A DNA stretch of 64,000 nt from Chryseobacterium sp. (GCA_031286615.1 JAITUA010000003.1:310001-374000); one strand, 5' to 3'; shown: positions 42,940 to 52,430, counted from the first letter of the stretch. The notes: generated from the letters alone by a model not told the origin. Numbers and translations: made by a program.

Positions 42940-44178
42940 TTACAGTTTGGCTTTAATTTTAGCAATATTAGCCGCATCAAAATGGGATAAATTTGAGGAT
43001 GCATATTTATACATAACATCACTGGAACTGTTCACATGATTAGCACCAAGGTTATGTCCGCATTCATGAGCAAGAACATTACCCGAGTTGTCACAGGCAA
43101 TTAATGTAGAGTAAGAGCCTGATGAATACGTTCCAACCCAGGCTGATCCCAAAACGCCACTATCCCATCCATCTTCATATAGTACACATTTTGCTGCTTT
43201 TATCTGCGTTGGATATTTGTTGCAATAATTTCTCAGGTTATTTAATTGAGTTCCGGAATTTGACTGTTTCTCCACAGCAAGTATATATTCAAAATATTGA
43301 TCGGGATCAGTCACCTCATCAGGTATTTGATATTGATAAATAGCAGGCATATGTGAAAGGTTTGCCGGATCATTGTCTACGGAATATAATGAAAGACCAA
43401 GGTTAAGATAGGCCTGGTCAAAATCATAAGTATCATCCATATGCATTATTTCTATATTATAATTGCCCGGATCTGCCTCTACAGTTTTATTAAAAGACGG
43501 GTTAGATACATCAAACGGAAGCTGAACTGTAGGACATTCGCTTTTTCCTTCCATACTCTCCCTTTTTCTCATAGTGGCGGTTTCATTAATTAGCGTATAA
43601 TGATTGGATTTTTCAACTGCTACTTCGTAACGGGAATCATTATTTATGCTTTTTCTGTTCAGATTACTTAAAATCTGATTCCCATCAATGCCATTTTTTT
43701 TGGTAAAAGCTAAAAATGATTGTCTTACAGAAGCACTCATAGCAAAGTCATGCTTTTTATATCCTATATTCAGCTCCTCATTACCTTTAAGTAAGAAGTT
43801 CTGATCATGATCTGTGTAAAGAAGTTCAAATCCGTTTTCACTGACTAACATTATCGCCTTTTCATCCTTTCCCAGATCCGTACTCACAGTCCCTGCCAGG
43901 GTTCTCATTTTTCCAAACAGAGTCGCTTTGACACTTGTCATTTCAAAATATAATTTTGCGCCGTCATTCTTAATAAGCGTGAACTTTCTGAGTTCGCCAA
44001 CTTTTGCAATAGGTTTTGCAAAATCCGGAAGAACAGGCAGTTCTGAAATTTTATAAACACTGCTATTAACTGTTGCATTAACTGTATTTTCCGGCAAATC
44101 GTTTTCCTGATTTTCAGAATTACAGGAAACTAAGAACAGGCTGCATACAATAGCCGTTAAGATAAGTTGTTTTTTCAT
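42940..44178 (-). CDS. Metzincin-type zinc metalloprotease lipoprotein
   Basis: 412 residues. Lipoprotein signal with lipobox VSC near residue 19. The long N-terminal part is propeptide-like. The catalytic domain has the zinc motif HECGHNLGANH (H371, H375, H381; catalytic E372) and a Met-turn SSDVMY (M388). It resembles the M12 metzincins but is shorter than the protease at 11900 and lacks a T9SS sorting domain. Likely membrane-attached. Substrate unknown. Confidence 0.85.
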   Translation of the reverse strand: MKKQLILTAIVCSLFLVSCNSENQENDLPENTVNATVNSSVYKISELPVLPDFAKPIAKVGELRKFTLIKNDGAKLYFEMTSVKATLFGKMRTLAGTVSTDLGKDEKAIMLVSENGFELLYTDHDQNFLLKGNEELNIGYKKHDFAMSASVRQSFLAFTKKNGIDGNQILSNLNRKSINNDSRYEVAVEKSNHYTLINETATMRKRESMEGKSECPTVQLPFDVSNPSFNKTVEADPGNYNIEIMHMDDTYDFDQAYLNLGLSLYSVDNDPANLSHMPAIYQYQIPDEVTDPDQYFEYILAVEKQSNSGTQLNNLRNYCNKYPTQIKAAKCVLYEDGWDSGVLGSAWVGTYSSGSYSTLIACDNSGNVLAHECGHNLGANHVNSSSDVMYKYASSNLSHFDAANIAKIKAKL

Positions 44179-44590
44179 ATTTTAATTCTTTAAATGGTGA
44201 TAAATTGTTTAAACGTGTTTTAATTACATGATTTATTTAGTTTTGATCTAGATTTTTGATTTAAATAGGGATTGAATAAGATTTCATTCCATGAACAGGG
44301 AATTGAGATGCAGACTTTTTTACTGTATGTAAGTAATGATATACTTTTATCTGAACCAAAACTAAATAATAATTTCGCAATCAAAAACAAATATGATTAG
44401 TTATTTAATATCTTATGTACATAATACGTATGATTTAAGTAATTATTTAGATTTTTGATTCTACTCTTACGTTGAAATTGTCTTAATATGTCCAACAGGT
44501 CGGCTTAAAAGCTAACTTAAATCATAAAAACAAGAGTATTTCAATACATATTTTTTTGTTATTTTTACTCATTATAAATAAAAATAAGAT
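44179..44590. other. Intergenic region, nothing recognised
   Basis: 412 AT-rich bases between divergent genes. I see no convincing promoter box, repeat or remnant. Confidence 0.3.
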
Positions 44591-45076
44591 ATGAGAAAAA
44601 TTGTATTCTCGGGAATAGCTGTTATAGGAGGATTTCTAGCAGCAAATGCACAGTGTAAACCGGTCTCTACCCTTACAGAAAATTTTGATACCTGGAAAGA
44701 TATCAATAAATGCTGGACTGCTCAGCCAGGGAAAGCCATGCTGTATGCGAGTGATAAAAGAATTATTTTTTATTCAATGAGCAACCCGGGAGAAAATATG
44801 TATCTGGTAACTCCGGAAATAAAAGCCGGAACCTATACCCTTTCCCTTGATTTTTCGGATAACGGAGGTGAAACAACATTAGAGCTTTTCTCAGTAAGCA
44901 GCCCTTCTGATGCAAAATCTTATGTTTCAATCACCAAACCTTCAAAGATAACAGGAGAGAAAAAAACATACACCATTTCTTTGAAAAAAGATTCACATCT
45001 GGGGCTGAAGGTTTTACTGAATGGAGTACATCAGGCTGTTTATATGGATAATTTATCTTTAACTCCAAAGAAATAG
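44591..45076 (+). CDS. Small secreted beta-rich protein
   Basis: 161 residues. Signal peptide (ends ANAQ), then a jelly-roll-like domain reminiscent of cleaved-adhesin or carbohydrate-binding modules (LTENFDTWKDINKCWTAQPG; YMDNLSLTP). There is no sorting domain, so it may be periplasmic or released. Probably monocistronic with a terminator directly behind it. Confidence 0.75.
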   Translation: MRKIVFSGIAVIGGFLAANAQCKPVSTLTENFDTWKDINKCWTAQPGKAMLYASDKRIIFYSMSNPGENMYLVTPEIKAGTYTLSLDFSDNGGETTLELFSVSSPSDAKSYVSITKPSKITGEKKTYTISLKKDSHLGLKVLLNGVHQAVYMDNLSLTPKK

Positions 45077-45136
45077 ATATTGAGAGCCAGTTGATTCAGA
45101 ATAGTCAGGTAATAATATATTATAAATATTAAAATG

Positions 45137-45167
45137 AAAATGCAGCTATTTTTTATAGGTGCATTTT
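45137..45167 (+). terminator. Terminator of the 44591 gene
   Basis: AAAATGCAGCTAT (45137-45149) and ATAGGTGCATTTT (45155-45167), one mismatch, followed by a T-rich run. Confidence 0.65.
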
Positions 45168-45634
45168 ATTTTCCGTTAACATACTACTTCTTTTTAAATA
45201 CTCTTTTTATTACCGGAAATTTATTAGGACTGCTTACTCACAATTCCCGCAAATTATATACAAAACAATATCAATCATTATCATCACATGCTATTTATAT
45301 TTTATAACAAGCCTATATTATCAATATCTTATACAAAAAGGATTACTTAATATTTATAAAAGTAGTTTTAGCTTTATGGAGAGAGATACCACATTTTAAG
45401 CTTTTATTTCGATTAATATTCTATTAATTGTGCCAGATAAAAAACTGTAATAAATTAACTAAAACTAATAATAAAACATAATTATTTTTATATACATTTA
45501 TATTAGTCAAATCAAGCTTCAAAATAAGTAACTAAATATCCTAATTATGTCATATAGTTTGATCTTTAAGCTCATTTTAGCTATATAATCCGCCATTATA
45601 GAACGACTTTATCATTTTATTGAAGCTTATTAAT
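45168..45634. other. Intergenic region upstream of the pilus locus
   Basis: 467 extremely AT-rich bases between the terminator and the AraC-type gene. No clear promoter or gene is seen. An ATG-started frame of 57 codons (45134-45307) begins inside the terminator and is not called. Confidence 0.3.
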
Positions 45635-46465
45635 ATGTACGTTATCACAGAGCAATTGAAGAATTTAGGATTTAGCATCAACACATTAAATAATATCATA
45701 CAGAGAAATAATAATAAAAGAAGTTTTAATACACTTGAGTATTTCTGTATTTACATTATTATAGAAGATATCACCTTGGAAGTTGAAAATATTCCACATC
45801 CTATAAAAGGCGGTCATATCGCATTTGTAGGTCCGCAAAAACAAATTGTATTTGGTGAAACTAAACGAGGTGAGATTTATGTGATCGCATTTTCATCAAG
45901 TTTTTATGAAAGATCCGGAAAAGACAGTATGTTTATCAATTCAAGGCTGTTTTTTAATTACGATTCTGATGTTTTTATAGCACCTTTTGAAAATATTAAG
46001 GAAATGAACATTGTTTTTATGGGAAGAATGCACAACTTTCAGCACAAGGATGAAAGTCTTTATATTTCTGCTGCTCATAATGCTATTGAAAGATTGATTC
46101 TGGATGCGTTTTTGCATATCCCGGCCGAAACACTGAAAAAAGATATCAAATTTGATTATCTCCATTACGTCAATAGATTTAAGGTTCTTTTGCAGAGAGA
46201 CTATAAAAAGGCTAAAAAAGTTTCCCACTATGCAAATGAACTGAATATCACGCCTAGAAAATTAACTGAAATGACCGAGTATGTATTGGGAAAAACAGCC
46301 AAGCATATTATCATTGAAAAACTTATCAATGAGTGCAAAAAATCCCTTAGTTTCTCAAGTAATAACATTTCTGAAATAGCTTATGATCTGGGATTCAGTA
46401 ATGAAGGAAATTTCACTAATTTTATTAAAAAACATACAGGAAAAAATCCCTCAGAAATGAAATAA
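45635..46465 (+). CDS. AraC-family regulator at the head of the pilus locus
   Basis: 276 residues from ATG at 45635; the TTG at 45620 is less likely. The N-terminal part is a sensing domain. The C-terminal part is an AraC HTH pair (KKAKKVSHYANELNITPRKL; LSFSSNNISEIAYDLGFSNE, GNFTNFIKKHTGKNPSEM). It lies 55 bases upstream of the first pilin-like gene in the same direction, so it is the likely activator of the pilus genes. Confidence 0.85.
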   Translation: MYVITEQLKNLGFSINTLNNIIQRNNNKRSFNTLEYFCIYIIIEDITLEVENIPHPIKGGHIAFVGPQKQIVFGETKRGEIYVIAFSSSFYERSGKDSMFINSRLFFNYDSDVFIAPFENIKEMNIVFMGRMHNFQHKDESLYISAAHNAIERLILDAFLHIPAETLKKDIKFDYLHYVNRFKVLLQRDYKKAKKVSHYANELNITPRKLTEMTEYVLGKTAKHIIIEKLINECKKSLSFSSNNISEIAYDLGFSNEGNFTNFIKKHTGKNPSEMK

Positions 46466-46481
46466 TGTAAAAATAATATTG

Positions 46482-46489
46482 TATTTTTG
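46482..46489 (+). promoter_or_regulatory. -7 box upstream of the minor pilin-like gene
   Basis: TATTTTTG matches TAnnTTTG, 17 bases after the AraC stop and 31 before the ATG at 46521. Confidence 0.4.
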
Positions 46490-46520
46490 GATAAATAACA
46501 GATCAGTGAAAAATTAATAT

Positions 46521-46886
46521 ATGTTAAAAAGATATATTTTTTCAGTAATTTTTCTTTTCGTTTCCATGAGTATCTATGCGCAGACAGACGATGTTCAGGT
46601 GAATGTAAGACTTTATCCTACCCAAATGCTGGCGGTTGGGGGTGACAGCGAAATGGTTGACGATACAGCTGAAAGTATCCAGCCGGAAATAAACTCTGTT
46701 ATCATTTCAAGTCCCTCAGGCTTTCAGCTAGGAATTCAACAGGATGATAAGGATGAGTATAATCTTATTAAAAGTCACGATGGAGTTATAGAAAAAAAAT
46801 TCATGATAAATCAAAAAATAGATAAAATTATAAAACAGTTTAAAGATAAGTCTACTTTTATGATGTTAACTTTAATCTCTCAATAA
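46521..46886 (+). CDS. Minor pilin-like secreted subunit
   Basis: 121 residues. Signal peptide (ends SIYAQ). The mature N-terminus reads DDVQVNVRLYPTQMLAV, an alternating hydrophobic strand that matches the pilin at 47187 (SVTLNVRLKPIQTLIV). The C-terminus ends LTLISQ, like the pilin's YTIISQ. At ~101 mature residues it is short for a pilin, so it may be a minor subunit, an anchor or a truncated copy. Function is inferred from the operon and the shared N-terminal strand. Confidence 0.65.
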   Translation: MLKRYIFSVIFLFVSMSIYAQTDDVQVNVRLYPTQMLAVGGDSEMVDDTAESIQPEINSVIISSPSGFQLGIQQDDKDEYNLIKSHDGVIEKKFMINQKIDKIIKQFKDKSTFMMLTLISQ

Positions 46887-47128
46887 GCCGATCTGTAGCT
46901 TATTTACTATGCATTATATATCATTTTTTTAAATTTTTAACCTTTTGTTTTTAGTAAATTGACAATAATATAATATTGATTTAACAACATTAACAATATT
47001 TTTAATTTTTAATTAACTTAAAGGCTTATTTTCCTTCATAAAATACTATTTTTCAGCAAGATTATTTCCAAAACCAAATTTACAAATCTTTAGTACTTTT
47101 TCACAAAATAAGTACCTATCCCTCTTTC

Positions 47129-47136
47129 TAAATTTG
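47129..47136 (+). promoter_or_regulatory. -7 box directly upstream of the major pilin-like gene
   Basis: TAAATTTG, a consensus match, 50 bases before the ATG at 47187. No clear -33 partner. The rest of the 300-base gap 46887-47186 shows nothing. Its presence suggests the pilin gene is transcribed on its own as well as with the operon. Confidence 0.5.
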
Positions 47137-47186
47137 CACCTGAAAAAAAACAAGAATTAATATACTATTAAAACTCCAGTTATTTT

Positions 47187-47711
47187 ATGAAGAAATATAT
47201 TGTGGCCTCAATGGCGCTATTTGGTTTTGTTGCTTTACAGGCTCAGCAAAGTGTAACTCTAAATGTTAGATTAAAACCTATCCAAACTCTTATCGTTAAT
47301 CCTGCTCAAAAGGTTGTCAACTTAGACTATAAAACCAAAGATGACTATGCCAACGGAGTATCCTCTGTGAATGCTGACCATTTAAGCATCTATAGCACAG
47401 GAGGTTTCCAGGTGAAAGTAAAAGCTGCCAATTCAGCATTGCAAAGTGGTGCAAAAAATATCCAGGCTAATACAATTCAAATTAAAGCCAGTGCAGGAAC
47501 TGAAGTTCTTAACGGAGCTCAGTATGCACAGAATGTACAGCTTTCTGCTAACGATGCAATATTAGTAACCTCTGCCAATGGTGGTGTAGACAAAAAAATT
47601 AATATTGAATATAAAGGAGCAGGAGCTAATGCTTACCTTGACAATTATATTGCAGGTCAGGATCCTACCGTTTATACAACAGAGTTAACGTATACTATTA
47701 TTTCTCAATAA
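47187..47711 (+). CDS. Major pilin-like secreted subunit
   Basis: 174 residues. Signal peptide (ends LQAQ). The mature N-terminus SVTLNVRLKPIQTLIV alternates hydrophobic and polar residues like the donor strand of chaperone-usher pilins. The body is a small beta-sandwich with DDYANG and YTTELTYTIISQ at the end. It resembles the spore-coat-U/archaic pilin group in size and pattern, though no sequence family is certain. A -7 box precedes the gene and a strong hairpin follows it, the usual layout for a highly expressed major subunit. Confidence 0.7.
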   Translation: MKKYIVASMALFGFVALQAQQSVTLNVRLKPIQTLIVNPAQKVVNLDYKTKDDYANGVSSVNADHLSIYSTGGFQVKVKAANSALQSGAKNIQANTIQIKASAGTEVLNGAQYAQNVQLSANDAILVTSANGGVDKKINIEYKGAGANAYLDNYIAGQDPTVYTTELTYTIISQ

Positions 47712-47737
47712 GTATTTAAGTATTATATAAACTACTC

Positions 47738-47775
47738 CAGATAAAGTGTTACAAATTGTAGCACTTTATCTGTAC
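47738..47775 (+). terminator. Intercistronic hairpin between major pilin and chaperone genes
   Basis: CAGATAAAGTG (47738-47748) and CACTTTATCTG (47762-47772) enclose a further TACAA/TTGTA stem; only a weak T run follows. It may stop most transcripts after the pilin or protect the pilin message, letting a smaller amount of chaperone and usher be made. Confidence 0.6.
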
Positions 47776-47794
47776 TTTAATAGCAAAGTATATA

Positions 47795-48598
47795 ATGAAC
47801 CGATCTTATATCTTCATTTTATTCTCTTTACTCCTTTTCTGTTCTCAAATCAATGCTCAGACAGGTGTATCCGTATCTCCTCCCAGACTTTATTTTGAAT
47901 CCGATGCAGGAAAAAGTACCACCCAAAAGGTAACTGTAACTAATGTAAGTGCAAAAAACTCTCTGGACATGGCTGTGAGCTTAGGTGACTGGGAATATAA
48001 TGAAACAGGAGAAAACAAAATGTCTCCAGCCAATACGCTGCCGACATCCTGCGCAAGCTGGATATCTATAAAAAATGAAGATACCTATTTTACCTTAGCT
48101 CCGGGGGAAAGAAAAGATATTGATGTCACCATCACTCCTCCCGCTACATTATCAGATCAGCTGTTAGCTCATACTGCTGTACTGTATGTGAGTCAGATGA
48201 ATCCTGTGAATGACGTTGATAATAAAGGCGCCAATATAAAAGTAAGTATCCGTTCAGGAATTAAACTCTTTCATAAGTTAACTGCCAAAGCCACTAAAAA
48301 AATTGAGATTCATAATCTTACTCTGGCTCAATCCAAAAAAGATCTTACCATCTTGTTTGAAAATCAGGGTAATATATGGACCGATGGAAAAATACAAACT
48401 GAACTTGTCAATACAGAGAACGGCAATAAAGTATCGCTTGATCAAATTATTTTCTACACCTTGCCTGGGAATAAAAGAGAAGTGAATATACCTCTTCCTG
48501 CAACATTATTAAAAGGAAAATATACTGCATCAGTAATGATTGATTATGGGGACAACAATAATCTGGAGTTAGCAGAACTGAATTTTACACATGAATAA
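47795..48598 (+). CDS. PapD-like periplasmic pilus chaperone
   Basis: 267 residues. Signal peptide (ends INAQ), then two Ig-like domains (about 23-145 and 150-267). The first has the chaperone pattern GVSVSPPRLYFESDAGKSTT, then a TVTN strand and FTLAPGERKDIDVTITPP. Length and layout fit pilus chaperones, which hold subunits in the periplasm until the usher takes over. Its last 8 bases overlap the next gene (ATGAATAA), so the two are translationally coupled. The invariant Arg/Lys pair of classical chaperones is not obvious, so the match is structural rather than exact. Confidence 0.75.
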   Translation: MNRSYIFILFSLLLFCSQINAQTGVSVSPPRLYFESDAGKSTTQKVTVTNVSAKNSLDMAVSLGDWEYNETGENKMSPANTLPTSCASWISIKNEDTYFTLAPGERKDIDVTITPPATLSDQLLAHTAVLYVSQMNPVNDVDNKGANIKVSIRSGIKLFHKLTAKATKKIEIHNLTLAQSKKDLTILFENQGNIWTDGKIQTELVNTENGNKVSLDQIIFYTLPGNKREVNIPLPATLLKGKYTASVMIDYGDNNNLELAELNFTHE

Positions 48599-49616
48599 AA
48601 AGCTGTGTCTCATCTTGTTATTGATCTCCCTGAGCTGCTTTTCACAAATTTCATACAGCTCATGGGTAAACAGCTATCTACAGATTAATTCTTATAATGG
48701 CAATACAAATCCTGACGCATACACGCTTACTTTAGCGGGTAACGGGAATATCAATATGCCTTATTGGAGAGTTTCAGTAAGATTGAAGCAGCCTATTATG
48801 TCCAATCAGGGAAATTATATTCTACCTGCAAATAAAATTTCTTTTCAGCCGGTTTCATCATCAGGAACGGCCTACCCTAACCCGGTTCCGTCTATTCCGC
48901 AAATTGGGATGCCGCTTAATGTGATTTTGAAGGAAAGTCAGGAGGTTTTCTTAATTCCTCAGTCAAATGCTGCATTATTTAATCAGCCAGCGCAACCGAA
49001 TGGTTATTATAGCCTCCAGATTAAATACAGCATGAATCTGGCAGGAGGAACCTATCTTGGAGCCTATCCGGCCTGGATTACTTTTACAGCACCATTACAA
49101 TTTACGGCCTATGATCAGTACAATAATATTATTGGTACTGTAGATCATAACTTCCAGTTTCAGATCGGTACGCTTTCAGGAACTCCTACGGATACTCCGG
49201 AGATGTCTATGAAATTTGGAGCGGCAGCAATGAACGGCAGCCTGGAATTTAAAAATATGCAGGATTATGTAAATGGAGCCAGTATAACTTATTCCAATGC
49301 GCTTATTGTAAAAAGCAATACAAAGTATCAGATCAAACTAAAATCCCTTCAGACTCAGTTCAGTTCATCTTCCGGCAATTTTCTACCCCTTGATGCTGTA
49401 CAGCTTAATCTGATTCCTATTTCAGGTAATATGGGAACGGCATATACTGTTTTGCTGAGTACCATGCCACAGCTCGTCGCTGCCGGTGCTTCTACACAGA
49501 ATGCTGATGTTTATTATGATATGAAGTATTCTACCAAACCTAATGATGAAAGATTTATCAATGCCAAAGCAGAGGATTATACAACCACCCTTCAATTCGA
49601 GATTACGCCTCAATAA
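48591..49616 (+). CDS. Two-domain tip adhesin-like pilus protein
   Basis: 341 residues. Signal peptide (ends CFSQ). The N-terminal domain (about 18-190) is unique and lacks the donor-strand-like N-terminus found in the two pilins. The C-terminal domain (about 200-341) matches the pilin pattern: MQDYVNGASI against the pilin's KDDYANGVSS, and a closing TTLQFEITPQ against TTELTYTIISQ. That arrangement, a binding domain followed by a pilin domain, is that of tip adhesins. It overlaps the chaperone gene by 8 bases and precedes the usher gene by 6. Confidence 0.65.
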   Translation: MNKKLCLILLLISLSCFSQISYSSWVNSYLQINSYNGNTNPDAYTLTLAGNGNINMPYWRVSVRLKQPIMSNQGNYILPANKISFQPVSSSGTAYPNPVPSIPQIGMPLNVILKESQEVFLIPQSNAALFNQPAQPNGYYSLQIKYSMNLAGGTYLGAYPAWITFTAPLQFTAYDQYNNIIGTVDHNFQFQIGTLSGTPTDTPEMSMKFGAAAMNGSLEFKNMQDYVNGASITYSNALIVKSNTKYQIKLKSLQTQFSSSSGNFLPLDAVQLNLIPISGNMGTAYTVLLSTMPQLVAAGASTQNADVYYDMKYSTKPNDERFINAKAEDYTTTLQFEITPQ

Positions 49617-49622
49617 TTTATA

Positions 49623-52430
49623 ATGCTTCATAACAGGCTGTTCAGGAAAATAATATTTTTTATTCTGATCCCGTTTTCCATCTGGATTTCGGCTCAGACT
49701 GGTGCAGCTGTAAGCATGGAAATCCGTAATGAGCCCAATCGGGCAAATCCTAATATTCTGGAGATTCTGCTTGTTCTGAAGAACAATGAAAACAAACACT
49801 TTAAAGGTAAAGTTGAAGTTAAAACTCCCAAAGGCTTCAGAACAATTTCTGACAACAATGCTGAAATTGAACTGAACCCTGGCCAGAATCTGTTTATTCC
49901 CATCAAAATACTCACTAGTAACACTATCGTTTCCGGTAAAGCAGATCTCACATTTACTATTACCGATGAAAAAAATCAACAGGTTGTAAAAAAGAACCTT
50001 TCCTATGTAGTAACGGAGAATAATAATATGAAAATAACAGCTGAAAATCCTGTTGTCTACATGGGAACATCTAAAGATTCCCTGGAAGTCCGGGCAAGAG
50101 TTTCCAATTTAGGAAATAAAAGGCAGCATGTTACCATTGTATTTAAAATCCCCGAAGCTACCCAAAAGAATCTGTTTATCGAAAAAAAAGGAACTATCGA
50201 CGTGCAGAAGGATTCTGTATTTGTTTTTCGATTTCTGCCTTCCGGGAATCTGCTTAAGAGCTCTCAGTTTACAGTAAATATTGCAGGTTTCAGAGAACCG
50301 GACAAGGAAATTTTTGGTAATACTTCTATATCAGTGCAAAACGTTTCTTCTATCCAGCGTTATCAGGATATGGAGTTTGATCTGTTTTCAAATTACAGCA
50401 AAAATACTATCACTGCCAGTTACAGACGGGTTGGCAACACCACAGACATGTATCAGTTGGCAGGATCAGGAGGCTTTAATCTCCCTTCGGGCTATATGTT
50501 TATCCACGGTAATATTTATACCCTGAACAATCAAAGTGATCCTGTTGTGAGCAATACTTATGTATCTTATCATAGAGAACAAAGTGAATTCACCTTAGGG
50601 AATATCAGCAAAATTATGGAAGTTTCATTATTTGGAAGAGGTGCAGAATATGCATACACTTCTCCGGATAAAGGAAAGAAAATAGAAGTAGGTTTTGTAG
50701 ATCAGAGTTTCAGCCTTATTGAAAGGAATTCTTTCTTGAAATACGGATACGGGTTTTATGCCAAAGGAATAATGGGGGCACAAAATGCCTCGAAAAATTT
50801 CTCAGCAACTTATGTTTTTAAAAATGACCCTTATGAAAAAGCGAACCATCATGTATTCGGTACAGATATTCAGTATTCTTTCAATAAGGATTGGAAAGTG
50901 AATTCCAAAGTATACAGTGGTCTGAGTTATTATGAAAATACACATCTTACCAAGCCTTCCCTGGCTTTAGAAGCACAGTATTCAGGATATATCAAAAAAG
51001 TAAATCTGAATGGAAACTATTTCTACAGCAGTGACTATTATCCCGGAAACAGAAGAGGAATGTTACAAATACAACAAAATTTTTCAACCCCGGTTTTTGA
51101 AAACCACTATTTGTATGCGAATGTGATGGTCTCTAACTTTTCACCGAAATTTTACTCTTACAACAATGATTTTAAATCAAATACCATAAGAGGAGATATT
51201 GGAATCAACTTCGCGAAAAGGAAAAATTTCGGATTTGCTGTGGGTGCACAATATCAGGAGGAAAGCTCTAACAGTTACAACAACTTTTTTGATACTTCAG
51301 GAAATCTGGAATTGCAAACGCTGAAAGCCCTTAGAATCAGCCAGAATACAACATGGATCAGCAATAACAGAAAACATTCTTCATTGCTGGCACTGGAAGC
51401 CGGAGCGGTAAATTATCCCGATAGCCAAAATGCAGAATATCAGATGAAAATCACCGGAAATTATAGTTATAAATGGTTTAACATCAACGGAATATATCAG
51501 CATGGGAGTTATTATCTCTCTGAGTTTGCTTCATCCAGAAATTTCGGTGGAGATATCCTGTATAAGAAATTTTCAGTATCCGCTTTTGTTAACAAAAATC
51601 TGTTAAGCGAAAAACTCAATATTACTTCAGGATTATCCTATACTGATGATGTTTTATATGGGAAGTCTCCTTCGGGATTTGTCAACCTGAAATATACAAG
51701 AGAAAAATATGGCGTATTTCTGAATTCTTCATGGTTCAATTATTCTTCAAACAATTTCAGCAATAACTTTTTTACTATTGAAGCAGGTATCACACTGAAC
51801 TTACAGCCCAACAGACTTATTGCCAGCAAAAAGGGAGAAATAACTGCATTTGTATTTTATGATAACAATAATAACAGCGTCTATGACGAAGGCGACCAAA
51901 GTGCTGAAAATTATATTATCATGATCAATAATGTCTCTTTCAAAACAAATCAAAATGGTAAAATTGTGTACAAAGCAATTCCATATGGTAATTACATGCT
52001 CAAGCAGATGATCCAGCAAGGATGGTATTATAATGAACTGGAGTTTGAAGTGAAAAAAAACAGCTATTCTCTTCAGGTTCCCCTGCATCAAAACGGAACA
52101 ATGCTGGGAAAAATCACGTATGAATTTGATCCTAAAAAAGCATTGGGATTTGATCCTAAAACGGCAGGAATTATCTTCAACATCTATGATAAAGATAAGT
52201 TTGTACAGCATGTAGTTACCGATGACAATGGCGAGATCGGCTCTTTCCTCGAATCTGGAAATTATAGAATAGAGATGGTAGAAAGCTCATTACCAACAAA
52301 TACATATTGTGAGAAAACAAGCAGGGAATTTACAGTTCAGGCAGGAAAAATAATAAATCTTGAATCATTTATCATCAAAGTATCTGAGAAAAGGGTACAC
52401 GTCAAAAAATTTGGAAACCAAACGCTATAA
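49623..52430 (+). CDS. Usher-like outer-membrane pilus assembly protein
   Basis: 935 residues. Signal peptide (ends ISAQ), two N-terminal Ig-like domains (about 25-130 and 135-240), then a long stretch of alternating aromatic strands (about 245-735) expected to form a large beta-barrel. A C-terminal part contains FVFYDNNNNSVYDEGDQ and a second beta-sandwich. Size, barrel and the FYDxNxNxxYDEGDQ module recall ushers, which receive chaperone-subunit complexes and polymerise the pilus. The order differs from classical ushers: the Ig domains precede the barrel and no plug can be identified. Last gene of the operon. Confidence 0.65.
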   Translation: MLHNRLFRKIIFFILIPFSIWISAQTGAAVSMEIRNEPNRANPNILEILLVLKNNENKHFKGKVEVKTPKGFRTISDNNAEIELNPGQNLFIPIKILTSNTIVSGKADLTFTITDEKNQQVVKKNLSYVVTENNNMKITAENPVVYMGTSKDSLEVRARVSNLGNKRQHVTIVFKIPEATQKNLFIEKKGTIDVQKDSVFVFRFLPSGNLLKSSQFTVNIAGFREPDKEIFGNTSISVQNVSSIQRYQDMEFDLFSNYSKNTITASYRRVGNTTDMYQLAGSGGFNLPSGYMFIHGNIYTLNNQSDPVVSNTYVSYHREQSEFTLGNISKIMEVSLFGRGAEYAYTSPDKGKKIEVGFVDQSFSLIERNSFLKYGYGFYAKGIMGAQNASKNFSATYVFKNDPYEKANHHVFGTDIQYSFNKDWKVNSKVYSGLSYYENTHLTKPSLALEAQYSGYIKKVNLNGNYFYSSDYYPGNRRGMLQIQQNFSTPVFENHYLYANVMVSNFSPKFYSYNNDFKSNTIRGDIGINFAKRKNFGFAVGAQYQEESSNSYNNFFDTSGNLELQTLKALRISQNTTWISNNRKHSSLLALEAGAVNYPDSQNAEYQMKITGNYSYKWFNINGIYQHGSYYLSEFASSRNFGGDILYKKFSVSAFVNKNLLSEKLNITSGLSYTDDVLYGKSPSGFVNLKYTREKYGVFLNSSWFNYSSNNFSNNFFTIEAGITLNLQPNRLIASKKGEITAFVFYDNNNNSVYDEGDQSAENYIIMINNVSFKTNQNGKIVYKAIPYGNYMLKQMIQQGWYYNELEFEVKKNSYSLQVPLHQNGTMLGKITYEFDPKKALGFDPKTAGIIFNIYDKDKFVQHVVTDDNGEIGSFLESGNYRIEMVESSLPTNTYCEKTSREFTVQAGKIINLESFIIKVSEKRVHVKKFGNQTL

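Noticed and set aside
45134-45307. ATG-started 57-codon hydrophobic frame after the 44591 gene
   Set aside because: It begins inside the terminator hairpin at 45137-45167 and its composition is what AT-rich sequence gives by chance.
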